A stretch of 40,013 nt of DNA, taken from assembly GCA_947476475.1 (NCBI GenBank), contig CANJQT010000025.1:1-40013 (forward strand), in the 5' to 3' direction. This document shows positions 9,151 through 17,600 of this stretch, piece by piece; positions within the stretch are counted from its first letter, which is position 1, and each line of letters starts with the position of its first letter. The translations under genes were made by a program, and so were the position numbers. This DNA is from Paracoccaceae bacterium. GTDB taxonomy: Bacteria > Pseudomonadota > Alphaproteobacteria > Rhodobacterales > Rhodobacteraceae. Below the pieces are notes generated by a model that worked only from the letters and a program-made list of their open reading frames with translations, did no database searches and was not told the origin of the DNA.

Positions 9151-10622
9151 CGCGCAGCCTCATCGCGGCGTTGGGATGCCACCATCAGCATCAGCCCCGC
9201 CAGCATTGGCAAAAGCCAGATCACCCTTGCACCATAACGCGTCGCCGGCTGCGAAATTGCGCCGCACACAAAGGCGTTGGCCAGAAGCCCCAGCACTATC
9301 GCAACCGCAAACGCGCGCATCGACGGCGCCACCGCCCCTGGCAAAAGAAGAAGCGTCATAACAACCGCAAGCGAGCCCACATAGACAATGCCCTGCCCTT
9401 GCACCACATCCCCAACCCAGCCAAGATCTGCCGTCAGTCGCCCATGCGACAGCGGCCCGCTGATCGCACCCGTTACGCTTATATTCTGTGCGATGATCTG
9501 GTCAGAGGGCAAGGTCATGTCGATGTTCATCATCGTCGACTGCTTCAACGTGTTGCGCAGCAAGGCCAGCGTCACCGCCACAGGCCGATCACGCAAAACC
9601 GTTTTGAAAAAGGCCACCTGCGCGTCAGCCACTGCCTTTTGCTCCACGTCACTCATCAAACGGAAAGAGCCTAGCCTTTCGCTTGTTTCAAACACGATAT
9701 GCGAAGCCGTCAACCTGTAAGGATCGTCCGACTTTTGCAGGGCGGTCCACAGGGAACAGGTCGGTACCGCCGCATCCGGGCAATGAGATTGAAGCCATTC
9801 AAATCCCGGCCCATCCGCGATCAGCCTTGCGGTGATGAAAGGCTTGATCACAACCGATGCGCCATCTGCCTTTTCGGCCGCAAGCCTGAGGGCCGCCTGC
9901 TGCGCGAATCCTACCCCGACAACTGCTGCCACGATCAAAGGTGCAAGCCACCAGCGGGCACGCGACTGGGCCATTGATACCATCGCCACCCCCAAAACCA
10001 TCAGCGCCCCCACACCCAGATTGGACAAGTGGGAAATAAGCGCCAGTGATCCCAACAAAAAGGCCGCGGCAAGCTCGCCTTTTTGCATGACCCGGTGGAA
10101 GGCAGCCAGCGTCGCAAAAGCAAGGATCATCACCGGGGTCATCAGATCTGGCATCAGATAGGCCGCATAGAACGGCAAGGCACCCAGCGACGCGACGATC
10201 AGCGGCAAGCTGGACAGCCCGGCCCTGGAACGCAACGGGGCAACGGTACGGTGGATGATTCCGGCCAAAAGCCACGTAGCGGCAAGCAAGGCGCCGACAT
10301 TCACGGCAAGGATAGCCTCGAACAGTCCAAGTTGGTTAGCGACGCCAGCCAGGATCGAATAGAAAACCGACCGCGACCCGTCGATGGTTCGGACTTTCGC
10401 ACCACCTTCGGCCTGCCCCGCCTCTGCCTGTTCTGCATCGGGCCGGTCCAGCAGGCCAAGCTTTTCAAGCGCCGTCTGGCCCTGATCAACATAGCCGACC
10501 GTGTCATAATAAAACAAAGGGCGACCATTAAGGATCAGGACGCTGCTCATCGCCAGCAGTGCCGCAAACACCCATGCGGCAGCAGCCATGCGACTGCCCA
10601 ATTTGGCTGGCCGGGTCACCAC
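9147..10622 (-). CDS. Uncharacterised multi-pass membrane protein, possible GT-C glycosyltransferase
   Basis: The protein is 491 aa from a GTG at 10622. That start shares one base with the upstream TAG stop (TAGTG) and has GGAGAG about 5 bases upstream; the first ATG (10589) is possible. About 10-12 membrane segments are visible. After the first helix comes a periplasmic-type loop with NGRPLFYYDTVGYVDQG, where an Asp just past helix 1 resembles the catalytic first-loop acid of GT-C glycosyltransferases that use polyprenyl-phosphate sugars. A large soluble segment of about 130 residues lies in the middle, and four more helices follow. The polyprenyl-phosphate GT2 gene in the same operon supports a GT-C role. 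I do not recognise a named family, so the function is inferred from topology and context. Confidence 0.7.
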   Translation of the reverse strand: MVTRPAKLGSRMAAAAWVFAALLAMSSVLILNGRPLFYYDTVGYVDQGQTALEKLGLLDRPDAEQAEAGQAEGGAKVRTIDGSRSVFYSILAGVANQLGLFEAILAVNVGALLAATWLLAGIIHRTVAPLRSRAGLSSLPLIVASLGALPFYAAYLMPDLMTPVMILAFATLAAFHRVMQKGELAAAFLLGSLALISHLSNLGVGALMVLGVAMVSMAQSRARWWLAPLIVAAVVGVGFAQQAALRLAAEKADGASVVIKPFITARLIADGPGFEWLQSHCPDAAVPTCSLWTALQKSDDPYRLTASHIVFETSERLGSFRLMSDVEQKAVADAQVAFFKTVLRDRPVAVTLALLRNTLKQSTMMNIDMTLPSDQIIAQNISVTGAISGPLSHGRLTADLGWVGDVVQGQGIVYVGSLAVVMTLLLLPGAVAPSMRAFAVAIVLGLLANAFVCGAISQPATRYGARVIWLLPMLAGLMLMVASQRRDEAAR

Positions 10623-11593
10623 TACTGCTCTCCGCGCGGCGCCAGATCGCGCTTCAGCGTTTCGAAATAGCTGATCGTCTGCATCAGCCCGTCCCGCAGC
10701 CCCACTTTTGGCTTCCACCCCAGAGCACGCTCTGCAAACCCGATATCCGGACGGCGCTGAACCGGATCATCCGACGGCAACGGCGCAAAAACCAGCTTCG
10801 ATCCGGATCCCGTCATCTCGATGACCGCTTCGGCCAACTCGCGGATGGTCATTTCGACCGGATTGCCTATGTTCATCGGCCCGGTAATCTCATCCCCGGT
10901 CTCCATCAGCCCGACCAGACCATCGATCAGGTCCGACACGAAGCAGAAGGACCGGGTCTGCGTGCCCTCGCCATAGATGGTGATCGGTTCGTTCCCCAGC
11001 GCCTGCATGATAAAGTTAGATACGACCCGCCCGTCCTGCGGATGCATGCGTGGGCCGTAGGTGTTGAATATCCGCGCGACCTTGATGCGGATCTTATGCT
11101 GGCGGTAATAATCGAAGAACAGCGTTTCGGCGCAGCGCTTGCCCTCGTCATAGCAGGACCGATAGCCGATCGGGTTCACATTGCCCCAGTAATCTTCGGT
11201 CTGCGGGTGCACCACCGGGTCGCCATACACCTCTGATGTCGAAGCCTGCAGGATCTTCGCGCGCAGCCGCTTGGCCAAGCCCAGCATGTTGATCGCGCCA
11301 TGCACGCTGGTTTTCGTCGTCTGCACCGGATCATGCTGATAATGCACGGGGCTTGCCGGGCAAGCGAGGTTGTAAATCTCGTCCACCTCGACATAAAGCG
11401 GAAAGGTCACATCATGGCGCATGACTTCGAACCGCGGGTTGCCGATCAGTCGCGCCACATTGTCCCGCCGCCCCGTAAAATAATTGTCGACGCAAAGGAC
11501 ATCATGCCCGGCCTCAATCAGCCGCTCGCACAGATGAGACCCCAGAAAGCCCGCGCCCCCGGTGACCAGGACGCGTCTGGATGTCACGCTCAT
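10622..11593 (-). CDS. uxs: UDP-glucuronic acid decarboxylase (UDP-xylose synthase)-like
   Basis: The protein is 323 aa, an extended short-chain dehydrogenase/reductase. It has the NAD-binding [16 protein letters not shown] at the N-terminus, then [31 protein letters not shown], the YDEGKR catalytic Tyr/Lys pair and [10 protein letters not shown]. The HDV..P and LACPASP..YQ pattern is specific to UDP-glucuronate decarboxylases, which make UDP-xylose from UDP-glucuronate in the cytoplasm. The ATG at 11593 is preferred over the GTG at 11602 because AGAGGG lies 8 bases upstream of it. It is the first gene of the glycan operon and predicts xylose, or a UDP-4-keto-pentose derivative, in the glycan. 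UDP-glucose dehydrogenase is not in the window. Confidence 0.88.
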   Translation of the reverse strand: MSVTSRRVLVTGGAGFLGSHLCERLIEAGHDVLCVDNYFTGRRDNVARLIGNPRFEVMRHDVTFPLYVEVDEIYNLACPASPVHYQHDPVQTTKTSVHGAINMLGLAKRLRAKILQASTSEVYGDPVVHPQTEDYWGNVNPIGYRSCYDEGKRCAETLFFDYYRQHKIRIKVARIFNTYGPRMHPQDGRVVSNFIMQALGNEPITIYGEGTQTRSFCFVSDLIDGLVGLMETGDEITGPMNIGNPVEMTIRELAEAVIEMTGSGSKLVFAPLPSDDPVQRRPDIGFAERALGWKPKVGLRDGLMQTISYFETLKRDLAPRGEQ

Positions 11594-12045
11594 TCTCTGC
11601 ACCCTCTCGTTTCAAATCGCCCAAGTGGCATCGTTTAGCGTAATTGCCGCTCCTGCAGGCCAGCGCGGCCAAAGACTTCACCTTAATGTGGCGAAAGACT
11701 GGCGATGCTGCAACCGCCGAACCATTGCCGCACCCGGCAGATCCACCGCGGACAAGCGACGGCAAATCATTCCAATCCCGCAAAACTCCTGCCAAACCTT
11801 GCTTTTTTCGATCGGGAAACTGCCAACTGAAACGCAACAGACCACCCGGGCCATTTGCAACGCGCCGTTTCCAAAATCGGCCCAATCGGCGCGAACCTTG
11901 CCGATTTCCCCCGTCGGCGCGAATCCCCTAAAGTGGTCCGTTGCATGGTGCTTCCTTGTCGGGCATGGCCGGTCAAACTCACGCTCCCCTTTTCACAGGG
12001 CCTGCAAATGACTAAGACCAGTCAAATTATTGCGTAAAGGTTATC
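11594..12045. promoter_or_regulatory. Divergent control region between glycan operon and rfbCBDA
   Basis: This 452-bp stretch separates the start codons of the minus-strand glycan operon and the plus-strand rhamnose operon, so both promoters must lie here. I see no convincing coding frame and no unambiguous -35/-10 pair. A perfect 10-bp direct repeat, TCGGCGCGAA, occurs at 11886-11895 and 11914-11923, 28 bp apart. An AAAGG ribosome-binding site sits just before the rfbC ATG. Confidence 0.5.
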
Positions 12046-12615
12046 ATGCAGATCGATGAAACCCCGCTTTCCGGCGTTTTGATCCTGACCCCCCGCCGCT
12101 TTGGCGATGCGCGCGGCTGGTTTTCCGAAGTCTGGAACAAACAGACCCTTGCCGCCCAAGGCGTTTCCTATGACTTTGTGCAAGACAACCACTCCTATTC
12201 CCGTGACGTGGGCACCGTGCGCGGCCTGCACTTTCAATCGCCGCCACATGCCCAGACCAAACTGGTGCGCTGCGGGCGCGGCGTCGTATTCGACGTTGCG
12301 GTCGACGTGCGCAAGGGCTCGCCCACCTACGGAAAATGGTTTGGAACTGAACTATCTGCCGAAAACGGTCGGCAGTTACTGATCCCTGCAGGTTTCCTGC
12401 ACGGCTTCGTCACCCGCGCCCCGGACAGCGAACTTTTGTATAAATGTTCCGATGTCTATGCGCCCGCCTGCGACGGCGCCGTACGCTTTGATGACCCGGA
12501 CCTTGCCATCGACTGGGGTATTGACGCAGCCGGAGCGATCCTTTCGGACAAGGACCGCGCCGCGCAGTCCATGCGCACCTTCGATAGCCCCTTCGCCTAT
12601 GAGGCGTCCGCATGA
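12046..12615 (+). CDS. rfbC: dTDP-4-dehydrorhamnose 3,5-epimerase
   Basis: The protein is 189 aa, the usual family length. It is a cupin-fold epimerase with [20 protein letters not shown] at the N-terminus and the catalytic-His region [23 protein letters not shown]. The later [25 protein letters not shown] stretch is also typical. It converts dTDP-4-keto-6-deoxyglucose to dTDP-4-keto-L-rhamnose in the cytoplasm. It is the first gene of a four-gene rhamnose operon and overlaps rfbB by 4 bp (ATGA). An AAAGG element precedes the ATG by 6 bases. Confidence 0.95.
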   Translation: MQIDETPLSGVLILTPRRFGDARGWFSEVWNKQTLAAQGVSYDFVQDNHSYSRDVGTVRGLHFQSPPHAQTKLVRCGRGVVFDVAVDVRKGSPTYGKWFGTELSAENGRQLLIPAGFLHGFVTRAPDSELLYKCSDVYAPACDGAVRFDDPDLAIDWGIDAAGAILSDKDRAAQSMRTFDSPFAYEASA

Positions 12616-13649
12616 AACTTCTGGTCACCGGCGGCGCGGGCTTCATCGGATCGGCCGTGGTGCGCCGCGCCATCCGCCAGGGCCTGTCAATTGTCAACCT
12701 TGACAAGCTGACCTATGCCGGCAGCCTGACAAACGTCGCCGAAGTGTCGGACAGCGCGCGCTATGCCTTCGAGCAGGCCGATATCTGCGACCGCGCCCAC
12801 GTTGACGCTATCCTGACCCGCCATCAGCCGGATGCGATCATGCATCTGGCCGCTGAAAGCCACGTGGACCGTTCGATTGACGGACCAGCGGCGTTTATAG
12901 AAACCAACATCACCGGCACCTACACCATGCTGGAAGCCGCCCGCGCCTATTGGACGACGCAAGGCAAACCGGCCAGCTTCCGCTTCCACCACATCTCGAC
13001 GGATGAGGTCTTCGGCTCGCTCGGGCCCACCGGAAAATTCACTGAAGACACACCATACGACCCACGCTCACCCTATTCTGCGTCCAAGGCCGCTTCTGAC
13101 CATCTTGTTCGCGCCTGGCATGAGACCTACGGGCTTCCGGTGGTGCTTACCAATTGCTCCAACAACTACGGCCCCTACCATTTCCCCGAAAAGCTGATCC
13201 CGGTGGTGATCCTCAGGGCGCTCGCGGGCGCTCCGATCCCGATCTACGGCAAAGGCGACAACATCCGCGACTGGCTTTACGTCGAGGATCACGCGGCAGC
13301 CTTGCTGACCGTAGTGCAAAAGGGTGCCATTGGACGCAGCTACAATATCGGCGGCGAGAACGAAGCGACCAATCTGGAACTGGTGCATAAGATCTGCGCC
13401 ATTCTGGACGAAAAACGCCCCGGCAACCGTCCATATGCTGAACAGATCACCTTCGTGACCGACCGGCCCGGCCATGATCAACGCTATGCGATCGACCCTT
13501 CGCGCATCAGTCGCGAACTGGGCTGGCGGCCTTCTGTCACGCTCGATGAGGGGCTGGAAAGAACCATCCAGTGGTTCCTTGACCATGAAGGATGGTGGCG
13601 CGGACTGGAAAACCGCGAAGGCGTCGGCAAGCGCCTGGGGCAGGGCTGA
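12612..13649 (+). CDS. rfbB: dTDP-glucose 4,6-dehydratase
   Basis: The protein is 345 aa, an extended SDR. It has [18 protein letters not shown] for NAD binding, [14 protein letters not shown], the STDEVFGSL motif holding the catalytic Thr-Asp-Glu, and the [10 protein letters not shown] Tyr/Lys pair. [17 protein letters not shown] is diagnostic of the family. It forms dTDP-4-keto-6-deoxyglucose, the second step of dTDP-rhamnose synthesis. Start and stop are well defined: 4-bp overlap with rfbC and 96 bp to rfbD. Confidence 0.96.
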   Translation: MKLLVTGGAGFIGSAVVRRAIRQGLSIVNLDKLTYAGSLTNVAEVSDSARYAFEQADICDRAHVDAILTRHQPDAIMHLAAESHVDRSIDGPAAFIETNITGTYTMLEAARAYWTTQGKPASFRFHHISTDEVFGSLGPTGKFTEDTPYDPRSPYSASKAASDHLVRAWHETYGLPVVLTNCSNNYGPYHFPEKLIPVVILRALAGAPIPIYGKGDNIRDWLYVEDHAAALLTVVQKGAIGRSYNIGGENEATNLELVHKICAILDEKRPGNRPYAEQITFVTDRPGHDQRYAIDPSRISRELGWRPSVTLDEGLERTIQWFLDHEGWWRGLENREGVGKRLGQG

Positions 13650-13745
13650 AGGCACGGTCAGATATCTGAAGTCATTTAACGCAATGCAGGCTTGCTTTTG
13701 CTCCTCCTCTGGGGAACATCGGGCCAGGTTTCACGCGGATTGATC
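13650..13745 (+). other. Gap inside the rfb operon with a 12-bp palindrome
   Basis: The other rfb junctions overlap by 4 bp, but this one leaves 96 bp. It contains a perfect 12-bp palindrome, TCAGATATCTGA, at 13658-13669. It may hold a regulator site or a secondary promoter, or may simply be a remnant; nothing in it looks coding. Confidence 0.35.
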
Positions 13746-14618
13746 ATGAAAATTCTGTGCTTTGGGCAGACCGGGCAAGTTGCCATCGAACTCATGCGAA
13801 ATGCGCCGCTGATCGGGGCCGATATCCTGTGCCTTGGCCGCGACCAGGCCGACCTGACCGACCCGCAGGCCTGCGCCGCGCGGGTGGCTGAAACCGATGC
13901 AGACATCATCATCAACGCTGCCGCCTATACCGCCGTCGATGCCGCCGAAAGCGATCCGGCCACGGCACAACGGGTCAACGGCGACGCGCCGGGCGCCATG
14001 GCCCGCGCGGCCGCCGCCCGCAATATCCCGTTCCTTCACATTTCGACCGATTACGTCTTTGACGGCGCCAGCCCCCGTCCCTGGCGCGAAGATGATCCGG
14101 TAGCCCCCCTTTGCATCTACGGTGCCACCAAACTCGATGGCGAACGTCAGATCACCGCTGCCAACGGCCCGCATGTCATCCTTCGCACTGCCTGGGTCTA
14201 TTCTGCGCATGGCAAGAATTTCGTGAAGACCATGCTGCGCCTCGGGGCCGAGCGTGAAATCCTTTCGGTCGTCGCAGACCAGCAGGGCGGACCCACCGCA
14301 GCCCATGAAATCGCCAAGGCGCTTTTGGCGATTGCCTGCGCCTTCCACGAAGGCCGGGGCCGCAACGGCATCTTTCACTTCGCAGGCTCCCCCGCCCGCA
14401 GCTGGGCCGACTTCGCCGAAGCGATCTTTGCTGCATCAAGCCTGCCGCGCAAACCAGCCGTTACCCGGATTGCTTCGTCGGCCTACCCGACCCCGGCGAA
14501 ACGCCCGGCCAATTCCGTGCTGGACTGCACCCGCATCCGTGACGTTTATGGCATCGGCCAACCCGACTGGCGCACCGGACTTGTTCGTATCATCAGTGAA
14601 CTGGAGACGAAGGCATGA
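13746..14618 (+). CDS. rfbD: dTDP-4-dehydrorhamnose reductase
   Basis: The protein is 290 aa, from the ATG at 13746. Upstream in-frame codons back to 13692 give a leucine run foreign to the family. It shows [16 protein letters not shown] for NADPH binding, [23 protein letters not shown] and the catalytic YGATKLDGE. It makes dTDP-L-rhamnose from the 4-keto sugar. It overlaps rfbA by 4 bp. The ribosome-binding site is weak (CGGA), so expression may rely partly on the upstream gene. Confidence 0.95.
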   Translation: MKILCFGQTGQVAIELMRNAPLIGADILCLGRDQADLTDPQACAARVAETDADIIINAAAYTAVDAAESDPATAQRVNGDAPGAMARAAAARNIPFLHISTDYVFDGASPRPWREDDPVAPLCIYGATKLDGERQITAANGPHVILRTAWVYSAHGKNFVKTMLRLGAEREILSVVADQQGGPTAAHEIAKALLAIACAFHEGRGRNGIFHFAGSPARSWADFAEAIFAASSLPRKPAVTRIASSAYPTPAKRPANSVLDCTRIRDVYGIGQPDWRTGLVRIISELETKA

Positions 14619-15505
14619 AGGCGACCAACCGCAAAGGCATCATTCTGGCCGGTGGCTCGGGAACCCGGCTTTATCCGATCACCCATGCGGTCTCCAAACA
14701 GATGCTGCCGCTTTATGACAAGCCGATGATCTATTACCCGCTGTCTGCGATCATGTTGACCGGCATCCGCGACGTTGCAATCATTTCCACCCCGCGCGAC
14801 CTGCCGCAGTTTCAGGCGCTTCTCGGCGACGGCTCGGCCTGGGGCATGGCGTTCACCTATATCGTCCAGCCATCGCCGGACGGCCTTGCCCAAGCCTATA
14901 TTTTGGCCGAAGATTTCCTGGCCGGAGCAGCTTCGACGATGGTTCTTGGCGACAATGTCTTCTTCGGTGAAGGCCTGCCAGACCGGCTGGCCACCGCCGA
15001 CGCCCGCGAAAGCGGCGGAACGGTTTTTGGTTATCGCGTCTCTGACCCCGAACGCTACGGGGTCGTTGACTTTGACCGTGACGGCCGGGTCCTGTCGATC
15101 ATCGAAAAGCCGGAAAAGCCCAAAAGCGCCTACGCTGTCACCGGCATATACTTTCTGGACGGCGACGCGCCCGCCCGCGCCAAGACCATCAAACCCTCCC
15201 CACGCGGAGAGCTGGAGATCACCGATCTTCTCAACCTCTACCGGGCGGATGGTGCGCTGAATGTCGAAAAACTCGGGCGTGGCTTTGCCTGGCTTGACAC
15301 CGGCACCCATGAAAGCCTGCTAGAGGCGGCCGAATTCATCCGCACCATCGAAGACCGCCAGAATCTCAAGGTTGGCTGCCCCGAAGAGATCGCCTTTGAA
15401 AACGGCTGGATTACCGCATCCCAGTTGCGCGCCCTTGCGCAACCCTATCTCAAGACCCAATACGGCAAATACTTGGCCCGCATCGCAAGCGAGGCAGACG
15501 GCTGA
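14615..15505 (+). CDS. rfbA: Glucose-1-phosphate thymidylyltransferase
   Basis: The protein is 296 aa, the standard length. It has the nucleotide-binding [36 protein letters not shown], the metal-site LGDNVFFG, and [17 protein letters not shown] near the sugar site. It catalyses dTTP + glucose-1-phosphate to dTDP-glucose, the committed step feeding rfbB. It is the last gene of rfbCBDA and completes the dTDP-rhamnose pathway in this window. Confidence 0.96.
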   Translation: MKATNRKGIILAGGSGTRLYPITHAVSKQMLPLYDKPMIYYPLSAIMLTGIRDVAIISTPRDLPQFQALLGDGSAWGMAFTYIVQPSPDGLAQAYILAEDFLAGAASTMVLGDNVFFGEGLPDRLATADARESGGTVFGYRVSDPERYGVVDFDRDGRVLSIIEKPEKPKSAYAVTGIYFLDGDAPARAKTIKPSPRGELEITDLLNLYRADGALNVEKLGRGFAWLDTGTHESLLEAAEFIRTIEDRQNLKVGCPEEIAFENGWITASQLRALAQPYLKTQYGKYLARIASEADG

Positions 15506-15657
15506 CCAGCCAAGCGCGCGGTGGTTCGGACGACGACAAAAGACACTGCGTAACATCCAGTGGCCGGACGATTGGCATAAAAACGGGTAACAGCAGCGCC
15601 GATACGCCGCGATTTTCGACCAATCGCACGATCCGCGTGCAGGCCCGGATGCGCCGT

Positions 15658-15686
15658 TTGACATTCCGGCGGTGAATGTTCTTATC
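15658..15686 (+). promoter_or_regulatory. Candidate sigma-70 promoter before methyltransferase gene
   Basis: A consensus -35 box TTGACA (15658-15663) is followed after 17 bp by CTTATC (15681-15686) as a weak -10. The methyltransferase ATG lies 44 bp further on. Spacing and orientation fit, but the -10 is poor. Confidence 0.3.
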
Positions 15687-15729
15687 GGCCAAGCTGCCTA
15701 TTCCGTTCGCCCATTGCACAGGACTGTTC

Positions 15730-16506
15730 ATGACTCCGGCCGCCCGCCTTGAAAAACTGACCCGCGACGCGGCAACCCGTTTGTTGCCCCAGAATTTGCG
15801 CAACTGGATCCGCACCCAGCAACGCCGCTACCGGCTGCAGTCTGTCCCGGTCGGCTCGGTCAATTTCGGTGGCTTGCGCCGCCTTTCACCGATCAGCGCC
15901 ATCTTCGGCAAGGACCGCGATCTGTTGACGATCGAACGCTACTACATCGAACAGTTCCTCGCCCAAAACACCGCCGACATCAAAGGTCGGGTGTTGGAAA
16001 TGGGTGATGCCACCTATATCCGCAAGTTCGGCAGCGGCGTGACCCGCGAAGAAGTGATGAGCTATGTTGAGGGCAACCCTGAGGCAACCATCGTCGCCGA
16101 TCTTACCGACGCACCCCACATCCCCGACAATTCCTTCGACTGCATTATCATCACCCAGACCCTTCAGATGATCTTTGAGGTGGACAAGGCCATCGCCACC
16201 CTCGCCCGCATCCTCAAACCGGGCGGCGTGGTCCTTTGCACCTCGCACGGGATGACCAGGGTCGCGCGCCGCGAAGGCGTCGATGACTGGGGCGAATACT
16301 GGCATTTCACCACCCAGTCGAAACGCCGACTGTTCCACGCCCATTTCCCGCGCGAAAATGTCCAGGTTTCGACCGTGGGCAATGTCTTTACCTGCATCTG
16401 CAATCTGCACGGGCTGGCCGCGTCGGAAATCGACCAGACCGAACTGGACACCCACGATCCCAATTATGAAATGCTGGTGCTGGTGCGCGCTGTCAAACCG
16501 GCCTGA
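15730..16506 (+). CDS. Class I SAM-dependent methyltransferase, glycan-cluster type
   Basis: The protein is 258 aa from the ATG at 15730. The upstream extension to 15676 has no family-like sequence. A basic N-terminal segment leads into RDLLTIERYYIEQFL and then the SAM-binding strand GRVLEMGDATYIRKFG. Further motifs are TIVADLTDAPHIPDNSFDCIIITQTLQMIFEV and the post-motif LKPGGVVLCTSHG. This arrangement is common for methyltransferases in polysaccharide clusters, where they methylate a sugar of the repeat unit or chain end (inference). It probably has its own promoter, since 224 bp separate it from rfbA. The acceptor is unknown. Confidence 0.82.
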   Translation: MTPAARLEKLTRDAATRLLPQNLRNWIRTQQRRYRLQSVPVGSVNFGGLRRLSPISAIFGKDRDLLTIERYYIEQFLAQNTADIKGRVLEMGDATYIRKFGSGVTREEVMSYVEGNPEATIVADLTDAPHIPDNSFDCIIITQTLQMIFEVDKAIATLARILKPGGVVLCTSHGMTRVARREGVDDWGEYWHFTTQSKRRLFHAHFPRENVQVSTVGNVFTCICNLHGLAASEIDQTELDTHDPNYEMLVLVRAVKPA

Positions 16507-16532
16507 CAGGCAAACCAGCCTTTTAAACGCAA

Positions 16533-16556
16533 AACGGCGGGGCAAGCCCCGCCGTT
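16533..16556. terminator. Bidirectional terminator between convergent methyltransferase genes
   Basis: A perfect inverted repeat (AACGGCGGGGC and its complement) with an effective CAAG tetraloop lies between two convergent genes, 26 bp after one stop and 20 bp before the other. A-rich sequence on the left flank supplies a short T-run for minus-strand transcripts. Confidence 0.7.
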
Positions 16557-16576
16557 GTCCTTTCAGGGCCTCACCC

Positions 16577-17287
16577 TCACTTGATGGCCAGGAACCCTTC
16601 GAAACACAGATACTTCTGCACCGACACCATATCCTTGAACCCGGCCCGCGCCATCAGGTCTAGGTTCCCCTGGGTCGAGAACGGCTCCAGCACACCCTTC
16701 AGGCTGCGTGACTTTTCCACGATCTCTTCGCTGGAAAAACCGTTGCGGCTTTTGAAATCGTTGTAAAGCTGCATGATCATGTCCTGGAACCGCGCATCCG
16801 GCGCGCGCACTTTTTCGAACATCACGAATGCGCCGCCCCAATTCAGCGTTTCATAGATCTTGTCGAACAGTTCCTGCCGATAGCGCGGCGGCACGAACTG
16901 CATCGTGTAATAGCTGATGATCATGTCGGCCTTTTCCATCTCGACATGGCGCGCGTCGCCCTGAACGATCGAGATGTTGGCTACATCCTTGCAATGGTTT
17001 TCGGCCGCCTTGATCATCGCCGGCTCCACATCCAGCCCCACCCAGCGCGCGCCGGTCTTGCGGGCGTTGTGCTGCGCCATCTTGCGGATCAACTCACCGG
17101 TCGACGTGCCGATCTCATAGATCACGCTGTCGTTCTTCACGAAGAAATCCGACAGTTGGCAGATAAGATCGTGACCGGATTCGTAAAGCGGCACGGATTG
17201 CTTGATGTGATCGACGAACGTGTCAGGCACGTTGTTGCCAAAGGTCCACCCGGCGTTTTCTGCTGCGATCTTCTGACCGACGCCCAT
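16577..17287 (-). CDS. CmoA-family SAM-dependent protein (carboxy-SAM synthase-like)
   Basis: The protein is 236 aa. The ATG at 17287 is preferred because GGGAGAGG precedes it; the frame stays open to 17539 without family-like sequence. It aligns by eye with CmoA along its length: DTFVDHIKQSVPLYESG, SAM-binding IYEIGTSTGELIRKM, GLDVEPAMIKAAENH, YYTMQFVPPRYRQELFDKIYETLNWGGAFVMFEK, and a CFEGFLAIK tail. CmoA makes carboxy-SAM for tRNA wobble-uridine modification. Against E. coli CmoA as I recall it, the arginine that holds the extra carboxylate (Arg199) is replaced by Ser, with an Arg one position later (EKSRSL). It may therefore be an ordinary methyltransferase. No cmoB is in the window and the neighbours are glycan genes. 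Confidence 0.75.
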   Translation of the reverse strand: MGVGQKIAAENAGWTFGNNVPDTFVDHIKQSVPLYESGHDLICQLSDFFVKNDSVIYEIGTSTGELIRKMAQHNARKTGARWVGLDVEPAMIKAAENHCKDVANISIVQGDARHVEMEKADMIISYYTMQFVPPRYRQELFDKIYETLNWGGAFVMFEKVRAPDARFQDMIMQLYNDFKSRNGFSSEEIVEKSRSLKGVLEPFSTQGNLDLMARAGFKDMVSVQKYLCFEGFLAIK

Positions 17288-17600
17288 GATTGCCTCTCCC
17301 TTGCCAAATCGGCGCCCCGGCTGCGGGTCCGCCTGAACCGTTTCTAAATCACAATTGAAACAAACCTGAGCATTCACTGCCCCGTCCGTAACAATCCGGC
17401 CAACCGCCGCAAACCACAATGATTCCGCGCCAGAAGCCGATTTGCGTTTCCGTTCATCCCAAGCTTTAACCCAAAAGGGCGAAACTGTCCTGCCAAAAGA
17501 CATAATTCGGCCTGCGCCTTCGCACCGCGCATGTTTCAATTGCCCCGCGCGGGGCGGCGATCTACCCGATAGAGACGGACTTCATTTTCAGGAACCGCGG
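17288..17600. promoter_or_regulatory. Divergent control region with twin TGTTTCAATTG motifs
   Basis: This 313-bp region lies between the divergent CmoA-like and GT4 genes. The 11-mer TGTTTCAATTG occurs once towards each gene: at 17352-17362 read on the minus strand, 64 bp before the CmoA-like start, and at 17532-17542 on the plus strand, 58 bp before the GT4 start. The plus copy runs directly into a perfect 14-bp palindrome GCCCCGCGCGGGGC (17542-17555). No coding frame with family-like sequence is visible. Confidence 0.45.
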
